From: JBJHCA01 sp050485785
GTDB taxonomy: Bacteria > Bacteroidota > Bacteroidia > Chitinophagales > Saprospiraceae
DNA length: 39,543 bases
Assembly: GCA_050485785.1 (NCBI GenBank)
Contig: JBJHCA010000022.1
Span: forward strand, 1 to 39,543
Direction of reading: 5' to 3'
Within the stretch, counting starts at the first letter, position 1; every line of letters begins with the position of its first letter. Below the pieces are notes generated by a model that saw nothing but the letters and a program-made list of their open reading frames with translations, did not search any database and had not been told where the DNA came from. Made by a program: the position numbers and the translations under genes. Below are positions 15,859-25,700 of the stretch, piece after piece.

Positions 15859-16629
15859 ATGGACATGAGGAACTTTTTTATGTGGTGGCGGGATAAGCTT
15901 TTGCGTATACCCGTTTGGTACAATCGCAACAATCGGTATGACTACTACACCCATAAAATCATGCGAAGGGTATTGCACAGTCACTCCAACACCATAGATG
16001 TAGGCTGTCATCAGGGGAGTTTTATCAATTACGCAGCCTGGCTGGCTCCCCATGGGAAGCATACCGGCATTGAACCACTGCCCGACAAGTTCAGTTACCT
16101 GGAAAAACATGTATTCCCCAATTGCATCATCATCAACAAGGCTGCCAGCTACACTTCCGGTGAAACAGTGTTTCAGCACGTAGTCAGTAACCCGGCCTAC
16201 AGTGGCATCAGGAAACGCAGATATGACAAACCCGGTGAGGATGTAAGACCGATTCAGGTTGAAACAGCCAGACTTGATGAAATGATCCCTGCAGACCTTA
16301 CCATTGACTTTATAAAAATAGATGTGGAAGGAGCAGAATTGTGGGTTTTGCAAGGTGCAACCGAAATTCTGATCCGGCACAAGCCCGTTATTGTGTTTGA
16401 ACACGGAGTAGGAGCAGCAGAATACTATGGATACGGGCCGGATGAAGTATGGCAGTTCTTTCTGGATCATGGATATGCCGTTTGCATGCTGTCTGACCTG
16501 GCCGCCCGCCAAACAAATCCCATGACCCGGGAATCTTTCAGCCGGGCATTTCACAGCGGTCATTATTATTTTGCCGCATATCCTGAGGATGGAAACCATA
16601 CCGGAGACGAACACCCATTAGCCCATTGA
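15859..16629 (+). CDS. FkbM family methyltransferase
   Basis: This encodes 256 residues. The SAM-binding core shows TIDVGCHQGSFINYAAWLAP (motif I region), GIEPLPDKFSYLEKHV (motif II), and the FkbM hallmark FIKIDVEGAELWVLQGA, followed by PVIVFEHG. FkbM-type enzymes usually O-methylate sugars or other small molecules, often on surface polysaccharides. ATG 15859 is chosen because a minus-7 element ends just before it; an alternative ATG is at 15865. A GTG at 15799 gives a longer frame but would put the promoter inside the gene. The WbqC gene starts five bases after the stop, so the two form an operon; both families often occur in polysaccharide contexts. Confidence 0.92.
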   Translation: MDMRNFFMWWRDKLLRIPVWYNRNNRYDYYTHKIMRRVLHSHSNTIDVGCHQGSFINYAAWLAPHGKHTGIEPLPDKFSYLEKHVFPNCIIINKAASYTSGETVFQHVVSNPAYSGIRKRRYDKPGEDVRPIQVETARLDEMIPADLTIDFIKIDVEGAELWVLQGATEILIRHKPVIVFEHGVGAAEYYGYGPDEVWQFFLDHGYAVCMLSDLAARQTNPMTRESFSRAFHSGHYYFAAYPEDGNHTGDEHPLAH

Positions 16630-16634
16630 TCGAG

Positions 16635-17231
16635 ATGGATGCTGATATTTCAAAGACCATCGCACCACTCCACTATTTTCCGGACACGGGCTGGGTCAGG
16701 TGTTTTATTGAAAGTAATGAGTTTCTGATTGAACAACATGACACTTACCAGAAAAGAACCGGACGGAATCGCTGCCGCCTGATGGGCCCTCGCGGTATTT
16801 TTACCATGAGCATACCACTGCAGCAAGGAAAAACCCGCCAGCTTTACAGGGATGTTTGCATCGCATATGCAGAACCCTGGCAGCTCGTGCATTGGAGAGG
16901 TTTACAAACAGCCTATGGAAAATCGCCTTTTTTCATCCACTTTGCCGATGAGCTAAAATTGCTCTTCAACAGACAGCCTAAATTTCTTTTCGACTGGAAT
17001 CTGCACTGCCTGGAAACGATGATCAGTCTGGCCGGAATTTCAGCCAGGTACGGGTTTACAAAAAGCTGGCAGATGGAGTATCCCGGGTACCGGGATCTGA
17101 GATTTGACAATCAACTTAAGAGCTCCAATAAATCGTCACAGGAATACGTACAGGTATTTGCCGACAAGTTTCCCTTTTCAGCCGGATTGAGTGCACTGGA
17201 TAAGCTGTTTTGCACCGGCAGCCTGGTGTAA
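16635..17231 (+). CDS. WbqC family protein
   Basis: This encodes 198 residues from ATG 16635. An in-frame TTG at 16626 overlaps the previous stop but is less likely. The WbqC-like pattern is clear: the PLHYFPDTGWVRCFIESNEF start, YQKRTGRNRCRLMGPRG, FTMSIPLQQG, and HWRGLQTAYGKSPFF, with LSALDKLFCTG near the C terminus. Family members occur in O-antigen and other polysaccharide clusters, but their biochemical role is not established. The tight spacing to the FkbM gene suggests both act in the same surface-glycan or small-molecule pathway. Confidence 0.9.
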   Translation: MDADISKTIAPLHYFPDTGWVRCFIESNEFLIEQHDTYQKRTGRNRCRLMGPRGIFTMSIPLQQGKTRQLYRDVCIAYAEPWQLVHWRGLQTAYGKSPFFIHFADELKLLFNRQPKFLFDWNLHCLETMISLAGISARYGFTKSWQMEYPGYRDLRFDNQLKSSNKSSQEYVQVFADKFPFSAGLSALDKLFCTGSLV

Positions 17232-17233
17232 CA

Positions 17234-17256
17234 GCCCGGCCTGTCCAACACCGGGC
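17234..17256. other. Hairpin between convergent wbqC-like and ruvC genes
   Basis: A 6-bp stem, GCCCGG (17234-17239) and CCGGGC (17251-17256), has an 11-base loop. A short T-run (17265-17269) follows on the plus strand, so it may terminate the plus-strand operon. The evidence is weak. Confidence 0.35.
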
Positions 17257-17258
17257 AT

Positions 17259-17819
17259 TCAGATTTTTCTTCCGGGATTATTTTCAATAAACTGGGACCA
17301 GTTTTTAAAACGCTTTCCTTGTGAAGTGACGTCATTTCGCTGAAATGCCATACAGACTGCCACACCCAGAGCATCAGTAGCATCGGCAGAATACTTGCTG
17401 AGGTCAATAGAAAGGATTTGCTGCAAAGTTGCCGCCAGTTGTTCTTTGGATGCATTGCCGTTTCCGGTAATGGCTTTTTTGATTTTTTTGGGCTGAAATT
17501 CCACAACCAGTGTTTCTGTCTGCATGGCAGCAGCAATAGCCACACCCTGTGCTCTTCCAAGCTTGAGCATTGCCTGTACGTCTTTGCCGAAAAACGGACT
17601 TTCAATGGCAACCACATCCGGCCTGTATGCTTTACACAAACCGGTCACCTTTTTAAAGATAAGATTGAGTCTTTCATAGTGGTCATCGTATTTGCTCAGG
17701 CGCAAAATTCCAATCTCCCTTACCAATGGCAGCTGTCCATCGGAATCAACACAAGCATAACCCAGAAATAATGTGCCGGGGTCAATTCCGAGAATACGTT
17801 GGTGAGGTTTCTTACTCAT
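17259..17819 (-). CDS. ruvC: Crossover junction endodeoxyribonuclease RuvC
   Basis: This encodes 186 residues. RuvC is the dimeric nuclease that resolves Holliday junctions together with RuvAB. The four catalytic acids are all present in an RNase H-like fold: Asp13 (GIDPGT), Glu73 (AIESPFF), Asp146 and Asp149 (DATDALGVA). The DNA-contact segment KKAITGNGNASKEQ is also conserved. ruvA and ruvB are not in the window, as is usual for Bacteroidota. A perfect inverted repeat with a 6-base loop ends exactly at the start codon, which could affect transcription or translation. The C-terminal tail (QRNDVTSQGKRFKNWSQFIE) is lineage-specific. Confidence 0.97.
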   Translation of the reverse strand: MSKKPHQRILGIDPGTLFLGYACVDSDGQLPLVREIGILRLSKYDDHYERLNLIFKKVTGLCKAYRPDVVAIESPFFGKDVQAMLKLGRAQGVAIAAAMQTETLVVEFQPKKIKKAITGNGNASKEQLAATLQQILSIDLSKYSADATDALGVAVCMAFQRNDVTSQGKRFKNWSQFIENNPGRKI

Positions 17820-17837
17820 GTGCAGTTATTGCTGCAC
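17820..17837 (-). promoter_or_regulatory. Inverted repeat abutting the ruvC start codon
   Basis: GTGCAG and CTGCAC flank a 6-base loop. In the ruvC mRNA it forms a hairpin ending directly at the AUG; in DNA it is an 18-bp interrupted palindrome. A degenerate minus-7 element (TACCTTG) overlaps its upstream edge, so it could also be an operator. Confidence 0.45.
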
Positions 17838-17946
17838 AAGGTATAAAATTCCGGCGCAGCATTACAGGTCCGGCACTTGTTTCCCGTTCAGTTGCAAACT
17901 TTCATGCCATCGAATTTTTCTTGTGGTATGTGCGTTAGTATGAGGT

Positions 17947-18831
17947 ATGCGCTCCGGAATTCTGTACTACCGCATTGTAAAATGGTTGGCAATAACATTG
18001 TTACTGCCCGCAGGCTTGCTCATTGTTGCCCTCACGGCCAGCGGATTTATGCGCTTCACTCCGCCCGAAATAATGATGCCGGAACCGTCCTTTAACCACT
18101 GCCACATCATCAATGTGACCTTTCAGGCCGGCGAAGAGCTCGTTTACAAGGTATATTATAACTGGAACTTTGTGTGGCTCAGTGCCGGTGAAGTTGTGTT
18201 TACCGTAACCGATCTGGGCCAGCACTATCACCTTGTAGCTGTGGGACGCACATTCCGGACTTATGAATGGTTCTTCAAAGTGCGCGACCGCTATGAATCC
18301 ATAATCGACAAGAAAACACTACTCCCCGTGGAACATATACGCGATGTACATGAGGGTAGCTTTACCCTGTATGATCATCTACGGTTTGACCAGAAAGCCG
18401 GCCGGGTTACTTCTTTCCGCGGGAAAACCAAAGATGTAGCTGTAATGCGGGAGTTTGAAGTTGATCAGTGCGTGCACGACATGGTATCTATCCTCTACTT
18501 TGTGAGGAATATTGACCCCGCGTACTTTGCCCGCCAACGGGAAGTTCCGGTCAGCATTTTTCTGGATAACCGCGTTTACAACCTCATGGTCAGGCACCGC
18601 GGCACCGAACGAATCAGCCTCCGGAGAGGCAGTGAAGTGAGCACCATGAAATACAGCCCTGAACTTATTGCCGGCGATGTATTCAGCGAAGGCGCCGAAA
18701 TGATCGTATACACCACCGATGACCTCAACCGCATTCCGGTTATGATCGAAAGCCCGGTGTCAGTCGGGTCGGTGAAGGCCGTACTGCAAAGTCATCGGGG
18801 TTTGAAATACCGAACATCATTACTTCAATAA
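17947..18831 (+). CDS. DUF3108 domain-containing protein
   Basis: This encodes 294 residues. An N-terminal hydrophobic segment (about 10-30) should be a signal peptide or anchor, so the protein is periplasmic or outer-membrane associated. The DUF3108 core starts at about residue 55: GEELVYKVYYNWNFVWLSAGEVVFTV, then the RTFRTYEWFFKVRDRYESIID segment, and PVMIESPVSVGSVKAVL near the end. The family is widespread in Bacteroidota and Proteobacteria; no activity is established. The DUF4230 gene starts 18 bases after the stop, so they are likely co-transcribed. The start ATG is taken as the first in frame. Confidence 0.9.
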   Translation: MRSGILYYRIVKWLAITLLLPAGLLIVALTASGFMRFTPPEIMMPEPSFNHCHIINVTFQAGEELVYKVYYNWNFVWLSAGEVVFTVTDLGQHYHLVAVGRTFRTYEWFFKVRDRYESIIDKKTLLPVEHIRDVHEGSFTLYDHLRFDQKAGRVTSFRGKTKDVAVMREFEVDQCVHDMVSILYFVRNIDPAYFARQREVPVSIFLDNRVYNLMVRHRGTERISLRRGSEVSTMKYSPELIAGDVFSEGAEMIVYTTDDLNRIPVMIESPVSVGSVKAVLQSHRGLKYRTSLLQ

Positions 18832-18849
18832 CTACTTAATTACTTTACG

Positions 18850-19497
18850 ATGATCCGCATTCTCACAGGACTGATTCTGGCAATAGTTCTTCTGTTTTCC
18901 GGCGTTTGGCTGGGCTATCACTGGAGCAATTGGGGGCAAGATGCTCAACAAAGCAGCATAGAGGCAGCCGTAGTACTTGAAAAAATAAGGGAAGTGAATA
19001 AACTGGCAACCATTGAGGCTACCTTTTCCGAAATAATGCGCCATAAGTCTTACTACTATTTCGATATTCCCATGTTGCGAAAACAGTCTATAATTCATGT
19101 GTCGGCCAAAGTACTGGCCGGGTACGATATGGAACATGCCTGTGTGGACATAGACGAGGCCGGAAGAAGAATAGTGTTGAGTGGAGTTATGCCACCTGCC
19201 ATTCTTGCCATTGAACCCGAGGTGAGTTATTACGATATACAGAACGGGACTTTTAATGCTTATTCTGCCGCAGATATCACCTGGCTGCAAGCAGAAGCAG
19301 TAGAAACCATACGGCGCAAAGCATTGGAAGCCGGCATTCTCAACCGCGTTGCCGAGCGTTCCCCGCTTTTCGAAACCCTGGTGAGAGCCTTGATGGAACA
19401 AAGTGATTGGCAACTTGTGTGGGATGATCACCATGATCCTGATGACACAAAACCCGTCCTTTCATGGAGGCATACCATGATAATCCCGGAGACATAG
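18850..19497 (+). CDS. DUF4230 domain-containing protein
   Basis: This encodes 215 residues. A single N-terminal hydrophobic segment (4-24, LTGLILAIVLLFSGVWLGYHW) anchors the protein in the inner membrane. The DUF4230 domain follows, with VLEKIREVNKLATIEATFSE, a SAKVLAGYDM segment (the usual 'AGiDl' strand), and VMPPAILAIEPEVSYYDIQNG. The function of the family is not known. It sits 18 bases after the DUF3108 gene. No obvious terminator follows; a 7-bp hairpin lies about 35 bases downstream. Confidence 0.9.
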   Translation: MIRILTGLILAIVLLFSGVWLGYHWSNWGQDAQQSSIEAAVVLEKIREVNKLATIEATFSEIMRHKSYYYFDIPMLRKQSIIHVSAKVLAGYDMEHACVDIDEAGRRIVLSGVMPPAILAIEPEVSYYDIQNGTFNAYSAADITWLQAEAVETIRRKALEAGILNRVAERSPLFETLVRALMEQSDWQLVWDDHHDPDDTKPVLSWRHTMIIPET

Positions 19498-19774
19498 TCA
19501 CAGAGTAATGCAAGTAATCAAGCTGATTACCCGCCGGCTGTATGTTGTTTTCAGATAGCCGGCCACAGTGCTGGTGATGTTCAGCAGCTTTTTTTACCTA
19601 AATCCGTATCCACTGGCCACTGAATGCAGGACGAAAAATTGAGCGGCGGACGACCGGATTATTAGCATGAGGGGGAGTTTTTTTTCATATCATTTTGTGG
19701 GCATGGTTCCCGGAGGTTTTACATTGTCCTGCATATCCATTATGGCAGGGAGCCAAAACACTTATATTTACCCC
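19498..19774. other. Intergenic region with a weak hairpin
   Basis: I see no gene here. GCCGGCT (19533-19539) and AGCCGGC (19557-19563) can pair across a 17-base loop, but no T-run follows. An in-frame ATG at 19667 or 19742 could extend the next protein upstream, but it would add residues that do not fit a signal peptide. Confidence 0.4.
19763..19770 (+). promoter_or_regulatory. Minus-7-like element before the Big_5-type lipoprotein gene
   Basis: TATATTTA differs from TAnnTTTG only in the last base. It ends four bases before the GTG at 19775 and supports that codon as the start. Confidence 0.35.
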
Positions 19775-21463
19775 GTGAGCAGCAGTTATTCCTTGCGTTT
19801 GATGGGTCTGGCAGCAGTAGCTGCATGGTTATTGCTGTATTGGTCATGTGCCAATCCGGTGGCACCCACCGGCGGTCCCATGGATACCACGCCTCCTCAG
19901 ATTGACACCACAAGATACTCCACACCTAACATGCTGACCGGGTTTGATAAGTCGCAAATCACACTCACTTTTGATGAATGGTTTGAACTTTACGACCCCT
20001 TTAATCAGATCCTGGTTTCACCCACAATTAATCCCAGACCGGAATTCAGGGTAAGAGGCAAACGCCTGCTGATCAGTCTTGACCCTGAAGTGCTGGAGGA
20101 AAATACCACGTACAGCATTTATTTTGGGGAATCGATCAGGGATATTACCGAGCGGAATGTACTTGAAAACTTCAGGTATGTATTCTCCACCGGTCCGTAC
20201 ATTGATTCCCTTTATCTCACGACCAGGGTTACCGATGCCGAAAGTGGAGAGCCGCTTGCCCGCATTGCAGTGATGCTTTACCCTGAATACAGCGATTCAC
20301 TTCTGATGACAACCAAACCTTTTTATGCCGCACGCACCAACAATAACGGTGTGGCAAGTTTTGAAAACCTGCGTGCAGGACAATATCATGTTAGGGCATT
20401 GCTTGATCAAAATGCCAGCTACACCTACGACCTGCCCAATGAAAAAATCGGCTTCATTCGGGAGCCGGTGGAATCTATGGCTACTCCTGACTCCGTAATC
20501 CGAATTCGACTGTTTCAGGAGCCTGTTCCATACCGCGTTCAATCCACGCACAGGCCATTTCCGCAAATGTTGAGTATAGCGCTTAATCAGCCCGGCCGGC
20601 AAATGGATTCCATCAGCGTTTTTCCTGCCGAAGCAGCCATGCCACAGCATCAGTTCTACCGCGACAGCCTTTGGCTGTGGGTCGTCGATGACTTTCCCGA
20701 CAGTCTCGAGATATGGCTTCATGGCAGCAGATCCCCACTTTCAGTCAAAACTCCGGACCCGGTGCTCAGCATGCCCGGTGCCCCGAGTGTTGCCCGTGAT
20801 CCGGGTACAGGCACCGGAGCCGGAAGAGGGCAGACTGCACGTGCACCGGTAGTGCCGGCCATACTGAAAGATGTACAAAAACAAGTGCATAACCGGCCAC
20901 TGGTTCTGGAACTGGACCGGCCCATTGCCCAGACAGACTCTTCAAAGTTTCAGCTTTGGCAGGGAGATACGTTGCAGATTGAAGAAAGCATCAGGGTAAC
21001 CCGGCATGAAGATGGAATGAACAAACTGGCCGTTATGCCTCCCTGGCTCCAGGATTCAGCTTATGTACTCATTATACTGCCCGGTGGCATGACAGATGTT
21101 TTTGGTGAAACAAACGACAGCATCCGTATCAGTATTGAAGTATTGTCTTCAGATCAGACCGGTCAGATTGCCCTGGCCGTGACCAACATGAAAGAGGACA
21201 TCAGGTACATCATCGCCTTGCTTTCAGGAGAAACAACATACAGGGAATGGTGTGTGAAAGGCAGTCCGGAGTTCAGATACACTTTAAACGACATGCCTGC
21301 CGGTAACTACCGGCTGAGGATAACAGAAGACCTTCGGGAAAACTGCAGATGGGACACGGGGAACTATCTTGAAAAACGACAGCCGGAGCGAATATGGATG
21401 AGTGATCAGGCTACCCTGCGGGCAAATTGGGATATGGATTTGCACTGGCAAATTCCTGATTAA
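19775..21463 (+). CDS. Big_5 (Ig-like) domain lipoprotein
   Basis: This encodes 562 residues from GTG 19775. That start gives a compact lipoprotein signal (MSSSYSLRLMGLAAVAAWLLLYWSC) with the lipid-attached Cys at residue 25, followed by ANPVAPTGGPMDTTPPQ. Other in-frame starts are ATG 19667 and ATG 19742; they only lengthen the n-region. The segment just after the Cys, with GGP-x-D-x-x-PP and then ITLTFDEWFEL and LEENTTYSIYFGESIRDITE, is the pattern of the Bacteroidota Big_5 Ig-like family. An internal carboxypeptidase-regulatory-like strand set (SGEPLARIAVMLYPEYS, NNGVASFENLRAGQYHVRAL) follows. It is probably an outer-membrane lipoprotein of unknown role. Confidence 0.85.
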   Translation: MSSSYSLRLMGLAAVAAWLLLYWSCANPVAPTGGPMDTTPPQIDTTRYSTPNMLTGFDKSQITLTFDEWFELYDPFNQILVSPTINPRPEFRVRGKRLLISLDPEVLEENTTYSIYFGESIRDITERNVLENFRYVFSTGPYIDSLYLTTRVTDAESGEPLARIAVMLYPEYSDSLLMTTKPFYAARTNNNGVASFENLRAGQYHVRALLDQNASYTYDLPNEKIGFIREPVESMATPDSVIRIRLFQEPVPYRVQSTHRPFPQMLSIALNQPGRQMDSISVFPAEAAMPQHQFYRDSLWLWVVDDFPDSLEIWLHGSRSPLSVKTPDPVLSMPGAPSVARDPGTGTGAGRGQTARAPVVPAILKDVQKQVHNRPLVLELDRPIAQTDSSKFQLWQGDTLQIEESIRVTRHEDGMNKLAVMPPWLQDSAYVLIILPGGMTDVFGETNDSIRISIEVLSSDQTGQIALAVTNMKEDIRYIIALLSGETTYREWCVKGSPEFRYTLNDMPAGNYRLRITEDLRENCRWDTGNYLEKRQPERIWMSDQATLRANWDMDLHWQIPD

Positions 21464-21597
21464 CCCAAACTGGATTACCCGGCACCACTGACCGTGTTCA
21501 ATTTTTTTCACCGGTTAGCACAATGTATTGAAATGATGGATTGAACCCAATGGATGTGAAGTCCGTTAATTTATACAATAAAAAAATGGCCAACATT

Positions 21598-22332
21598 ATG
21601 GATAAGCGTACATTTCTAAAAATTAGCACAACTGTAGGAATAGGAGCAGCACTGGGCGGGTTTTCAATTTCGGGTGGCTGTGCCACACCGGAAGGGGAAA
21701 ATGACCAACAAAATGCTATCCTAAAATATCCCTTTGAGCTTGCTCCGCTTGCTTATGCTGCAGATGCCCTTGAACCTCACTTTGATGCCAGAACCATGGA
21801 AATTCACCACGGCCGGCATCATCAGGCCTATGTCAACAATCTTAACAATGCCGTGATGGGCAGCCCATTTGAATCCATGGATCTCAAGGAGATTCTCGCA
21901 GCCCTGGGAGAAGGCGATGCTGCTGTGCGAAACAACGGGGGAGGGCATTACAACCATGCGCTTTTCTGGGACATCATTGGCCCGGATGGTGGTGGTGAGC
22001 CGGAAGGAGCTTTGCGTGATGCCATTAATGCCTCATTTGGCAATACCGCAGCCATGAAGGAGGCCTTTAAAAAGGCAGCCCTAGGTGTATTTGGTTCAGG
22101 TTGGGCCTGGCTTACAGCCCGCAACAACGGCAGTCTGGAAATTGTACAGAGTCCGAATCAGGACAATCCACTGATGTATGGGCTGTACCCGGGAGAGCCC
22201 GTTAAGATTCTGATGGGGATAGACGTATGGGAGCATGCTTACTACCTGCACTATCAAAACAGGCGGGGGGATTATATCGATGCATATTGGAATGTCATCC
22301 GCTGGAATGAAGTGGCCTCCAGGATGGCTTAA
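21598..22332 (+). CDS. Exported Fe/Mn superoxide dismutase
   Basis: This encodes 244 residues from ATG 21598; ATG 21586 is an alternative. Superoxide dismutase converts superoxide to oxygen and hydrogen peroxide. The metal ligands are His70 (EIHHGRHH), His120 (GGHYNHALFW), Asp209 and His213 (DVWEHAYYLHY). Gly116 and Gln188 (NQDNPL) are at the positions that favour manganese, although cambialistic enzymes cannot be excluded. The first 28 residues, MDKRTFLKISTTVGIGAALG then SGGC, form an export signal with a KR-x-FLK start like a Tat signal. The Cys could be lipidated but lacks a Leu at -3. Most bacterial Mn-SODs are cytoplasmic. Confidence 0.92.
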   Translation: MDKRTFLKISTTVGIGAALGGFSISGGCATPEGENDQQNAILKYPFELAPLAYAADALEPHFDARTMEIHHGRHHQAYVNNLNNAVMGSPFESMDLKEILAALGEGDAAVRNNGGGHYNHALFWDIIGPDGGGEPEGALRDAINASFGNTAAMKEAFKKAALGVFGSGWAWLTARNNGSLEIVQSPNQDNPLMYGLYPGEPVKILMGIDVWEHAYYLHYQNRRGDYIDAYWNVIRWNEVASRMA

Positions 22333-22353
22333 GAAGAATTCAGGACTTAAGCC
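22326..22353. terminator. Bidirectional terminator-like inverted repeat
   Basis: GGCTTAAG (22326-22333) and CTTAAGCC (22346-22353) form a perfect 8-bp stem with a 12-base loop. The stop codons of both convergent genes (SOD and the response regulator) lie inside it. T-rich sequence follows on the plus strand. Confidence 0.55.
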
Positions 22354-22738
22354 GGGATTTTAATTTTTCGAGCCGTTCAACGGAAAAAGGTTTTATAATA
22401 TAACCGGTAAGCTGTTTAATGCTTTCCGCTTTTTCCTGATCCGTAGGATCTGTAGAGCTTGAAACGAGGAATACATTGACAGAGTCAGGAATTGGCAAGG
22501 AGTATAACTCGTTTAGAAATTCCCAGCCATCCATAACCGGCATATTGACATCCACAAAAATTATATCGGGAAACCGGTCGGGGGTACTGCAAAGCTTTAC
22601 CAGTTCATCCAAAGCTTCCCGGCCATGCTGAAAAGTGATTACCGAGCTACCAAACCGGGACAGCTCAATCAATTTTTTTGTGCCAAAAACAAACACCGGA
22701 TCGTCATCGATAATGCATACCTTATACGACGGGTTCAT
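22340..22738 (-). CDS. Single-domain response regulator
   Basis: This encodes 132 residues and is a receiver domain only. The acidic pocket is Asp11-Asp12-Asp13, the phosphoacceptor Asp63 lies in FVDVNMPVMDGWEFL, a Ser switch is in FLVSSS and Lys116 in IIKPFS. There is no output domain, so it must act by protein contact or phosphotransfer. Its start overlaps the end of the multi-PAS kinase gene by 17 bases. This translational coupling indicates that the kinase is its cognate partner. It ends seven bases before the convergent SOD gene. Confidence 0.95.
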   Translation of the reverse strand: MNPSYKVCIIDDDPVFVFGTKKLIELSRFGSSVITFQHGREALDELVKLCSTPDRFPDIIFVDVNMPVMDGWEFLNELYSLPIPDSVNVFLVSSSTDPTDQEKAESIKQLTGYIIKPFSVERLEKLKSRLKS

Positions 22739-25700
22739 AGAATTGTAGTTTAAAGGTAGTACCCACGCCTACCTTGCTTTCAACAGTAATGTTTCCGCCC
22801 ATGGCTTCCATCTGGTTTTTACTGATAAACAAGCCAATACCACGGGCATCTTTGTTTCCGTGAAAAGTTTTGTACATGCCGAATATTTTGTCCCCATGGC
22901 GCTCCATGTCTATTCCCATGCCGTTGTCGCTAACCAGTAATTCAAGATAGTCACCATTTTTACGGCATGAAAAAGTGATCACAGGAGCACGACCCGGAGC
23001 ACGGTACTTAATGCCATTGGTAAAAAGATTGAGCAAAATACTTTCCAAATAGGCAGGTACCACATTGACTGCGATACTTTCCGGAACATTATTGACAATG
23101 GAAACATTGTTCTCCCATATCAGTGCCTGGATGTTGTTTTTGGTTTTTTCTATAGCATAATGCAGATTGACGGGGTACTTGCGTTCGTTCACGTTGGTAT
23201 TGACCGCCACAACCTCATTGAGGTTATTGACGGTTTCAGTGAGCTGATCGGATGCAGATTTCAGCATGTCCAACACTTCTTTTCGCCCTGATTCGGTAGG
23301 TTCTGTCCGCAATAAGTCGAGCAACATGGCGAAGTTACCAGAATGAGACCGCAAATTATGCGAAACAATATGCGTAAAGTTGAGCAATCTTTTGTTTTGA
23401 TCACTGATAATATTGAGTGTGGCAATACGTTCCTGCTCGTTTTTCTTCCGGGCAGTAATATCCGCATGAGTTCCCAGCATCAGCAAAGGCTCACCGTCAG
23501 GCGTCCACGAAACCACTTTGCCCCGATCACTGACCCAAATAATATCACCATTCTTATGTATCATCCTGCATTCATACTCGTAATAGTCGATTTCCTTTCT
23601 GAAGCATTTCTCAATTAACTCATTGGATTTGTATGTATCATCGGGGTGAGCCAGTTTCCTGAATGTATCCATGGTAATAGGCTGTAACTCCTCGATAGTA
23701 TAGCCCAGGATCTCGGCCCAACGCTCATTGTATTCGATACGATTAGTTTGGATATTCCATTCCCAGGTACCGATATTGGTAGCGGCAATGATGCCTTCCA
23801 GACGCTGCTTTTCTTTGATCAGGTCGTCTTCGGCCATCCTTCTTTCGGTGATGTCGCGTGCGGCTGCGTAAATCAGATCACCGTGAGCCTGAGCTCTCCA
23901 CTCCATAAACCTGTAACTCCCATCAACAGCCTTGAACCTGTTGACAAAATTGAGGATCTTCATGTGATCGATAAGCTGAGATAAGGTTTCCAGCGTAGCC
24001 TGCATATCCTCCGAGTGCACAAATTCCAAGAATTTGCGATTCTTCAGCTGTTTTTTGGAATACCCCAGATTCTCAGACCAGGCATTATTGCACTTGAGCA
24101 GATTTCCCTGCATGTCAGCGATAAAAAAGAGATCGAGTGAAACGTTAAAAAAGCTTTCAAGCTCGCGGGTGGTTTGCTTGGCAAGAAGTTCTGCTTGCTT
24201 TTGCAGGGTAATATCCTGCATGGTTCCGTAGATTTTCACTATATCCTTTCCTTGCCACTTGGCTTGACCAATAGAGTGCACCCATTTCTTTGTTTTATCG
24301 GCAGCATTCAACCTGAGTTCAAGATCAAACGATTCTCCCATCAACTCAGCTTTCTCCCAAGCTTGCTTCAATTTTAAACGGTCATCAGGATGATAGAATC
24401 TAATCCGCTCTTCCGGGGACAACTGATTATCAACTTCCAGACCATATATCTTGAACATTTCATCAGTCCACTTGGACTCATAGGTTTTCATATCAATTTC
24501 CCAACCGCCAACCTTAGCCATTTTACCGGTTTGTGCCAGCAGTTCCCTGTTCGTTTGGAGCATAAGCTCGGTGTTTTTTCTATGGGATATATCGCGGATC
24601 ACTGCAATTACCTGATCCTCATTAATTGGATTAATATAAGCTTCAAAATAGTTGGTTACTCCGTCAATCTCGAGCGGATATTCAACCATGGAACTCATAT
24701 TTGATGTCAACACTTTATCAATACTTCGTACAATTTTTTTTGCCACTGACTGAGGTACCACCTCATCAACTTTTTTTCGGATAAAATTCTTCGGATCTGT
24801 ATTCAGTTTTGCATTACTCCCTGCTCGGAAGCCCAGAATCCTTCCATTCCTGTCCAACTTAAAGATTAGATCGGGAATGCCTTTAAAAATTCCCTCCAGC
24901 TCTTCATTATTGGCTTTTAAGGCTTGCTCTGCACGCATTTTTTCCAGTAATGTGGTTACCCGGTCAGCAAAAACCTGGAGTAACATCACTTCACTTTCTT
25001 TCCACTTCCTTTTGGTTTGCACAGAATCGAAACCGGCAAACCCTATCAGCTCACCTTTGTATTTCAAAGGAACCGATAGAATTGTCTGAATTTCCTGCTC
25101 AAGCCAGCTTTGCTTTTCCAACTCCCATTCATCACCAAGTAAGCCTATATCATGAAGGTATATAGGCTTCAACATCTGCAACTGCTCCAACCAATTTGGA
25201 AGCATTTCAACAGGGATTTTCTGCAGGTTGTCCTTTTGTTCCGAAATGCCCTGTGCACACCATTCGTGCGTATTACTGATGGTTTTTTTTTCCTTATCAT
25301 AAAAGAACACATAGCTTCTGTCAACCTTACAAAACTCACCCAGTTTCTTTATGGTAAAATTGATCAGATCATCCATACCATCCACAGCAGATGCTGCAAA
25401 AATGTCTGATATTTCTATAAGCAGCGATTCTATCGAATGACGGGTTTTTATTCTTTCATTCTCATTTTTACGCAGTGTAACGTCTTCGCAGTATATGATT
25501 ACACCACTTTGAACATTGGTGTCCTCCTGCCAGGGACTTGCTGTCCAGCGAATCCACTGGGTGCGTCCATCCGGATAGTTCAACTGCTCCTCCAGGCTGC
25601 GACGAACAGTTCCATGCATAACATCACGAAGTATACTACGCCAGTGATCCTTGAAAACCGGGTGAATTTCAAAAAAATCTTTACCACTGACCTGAGCATC

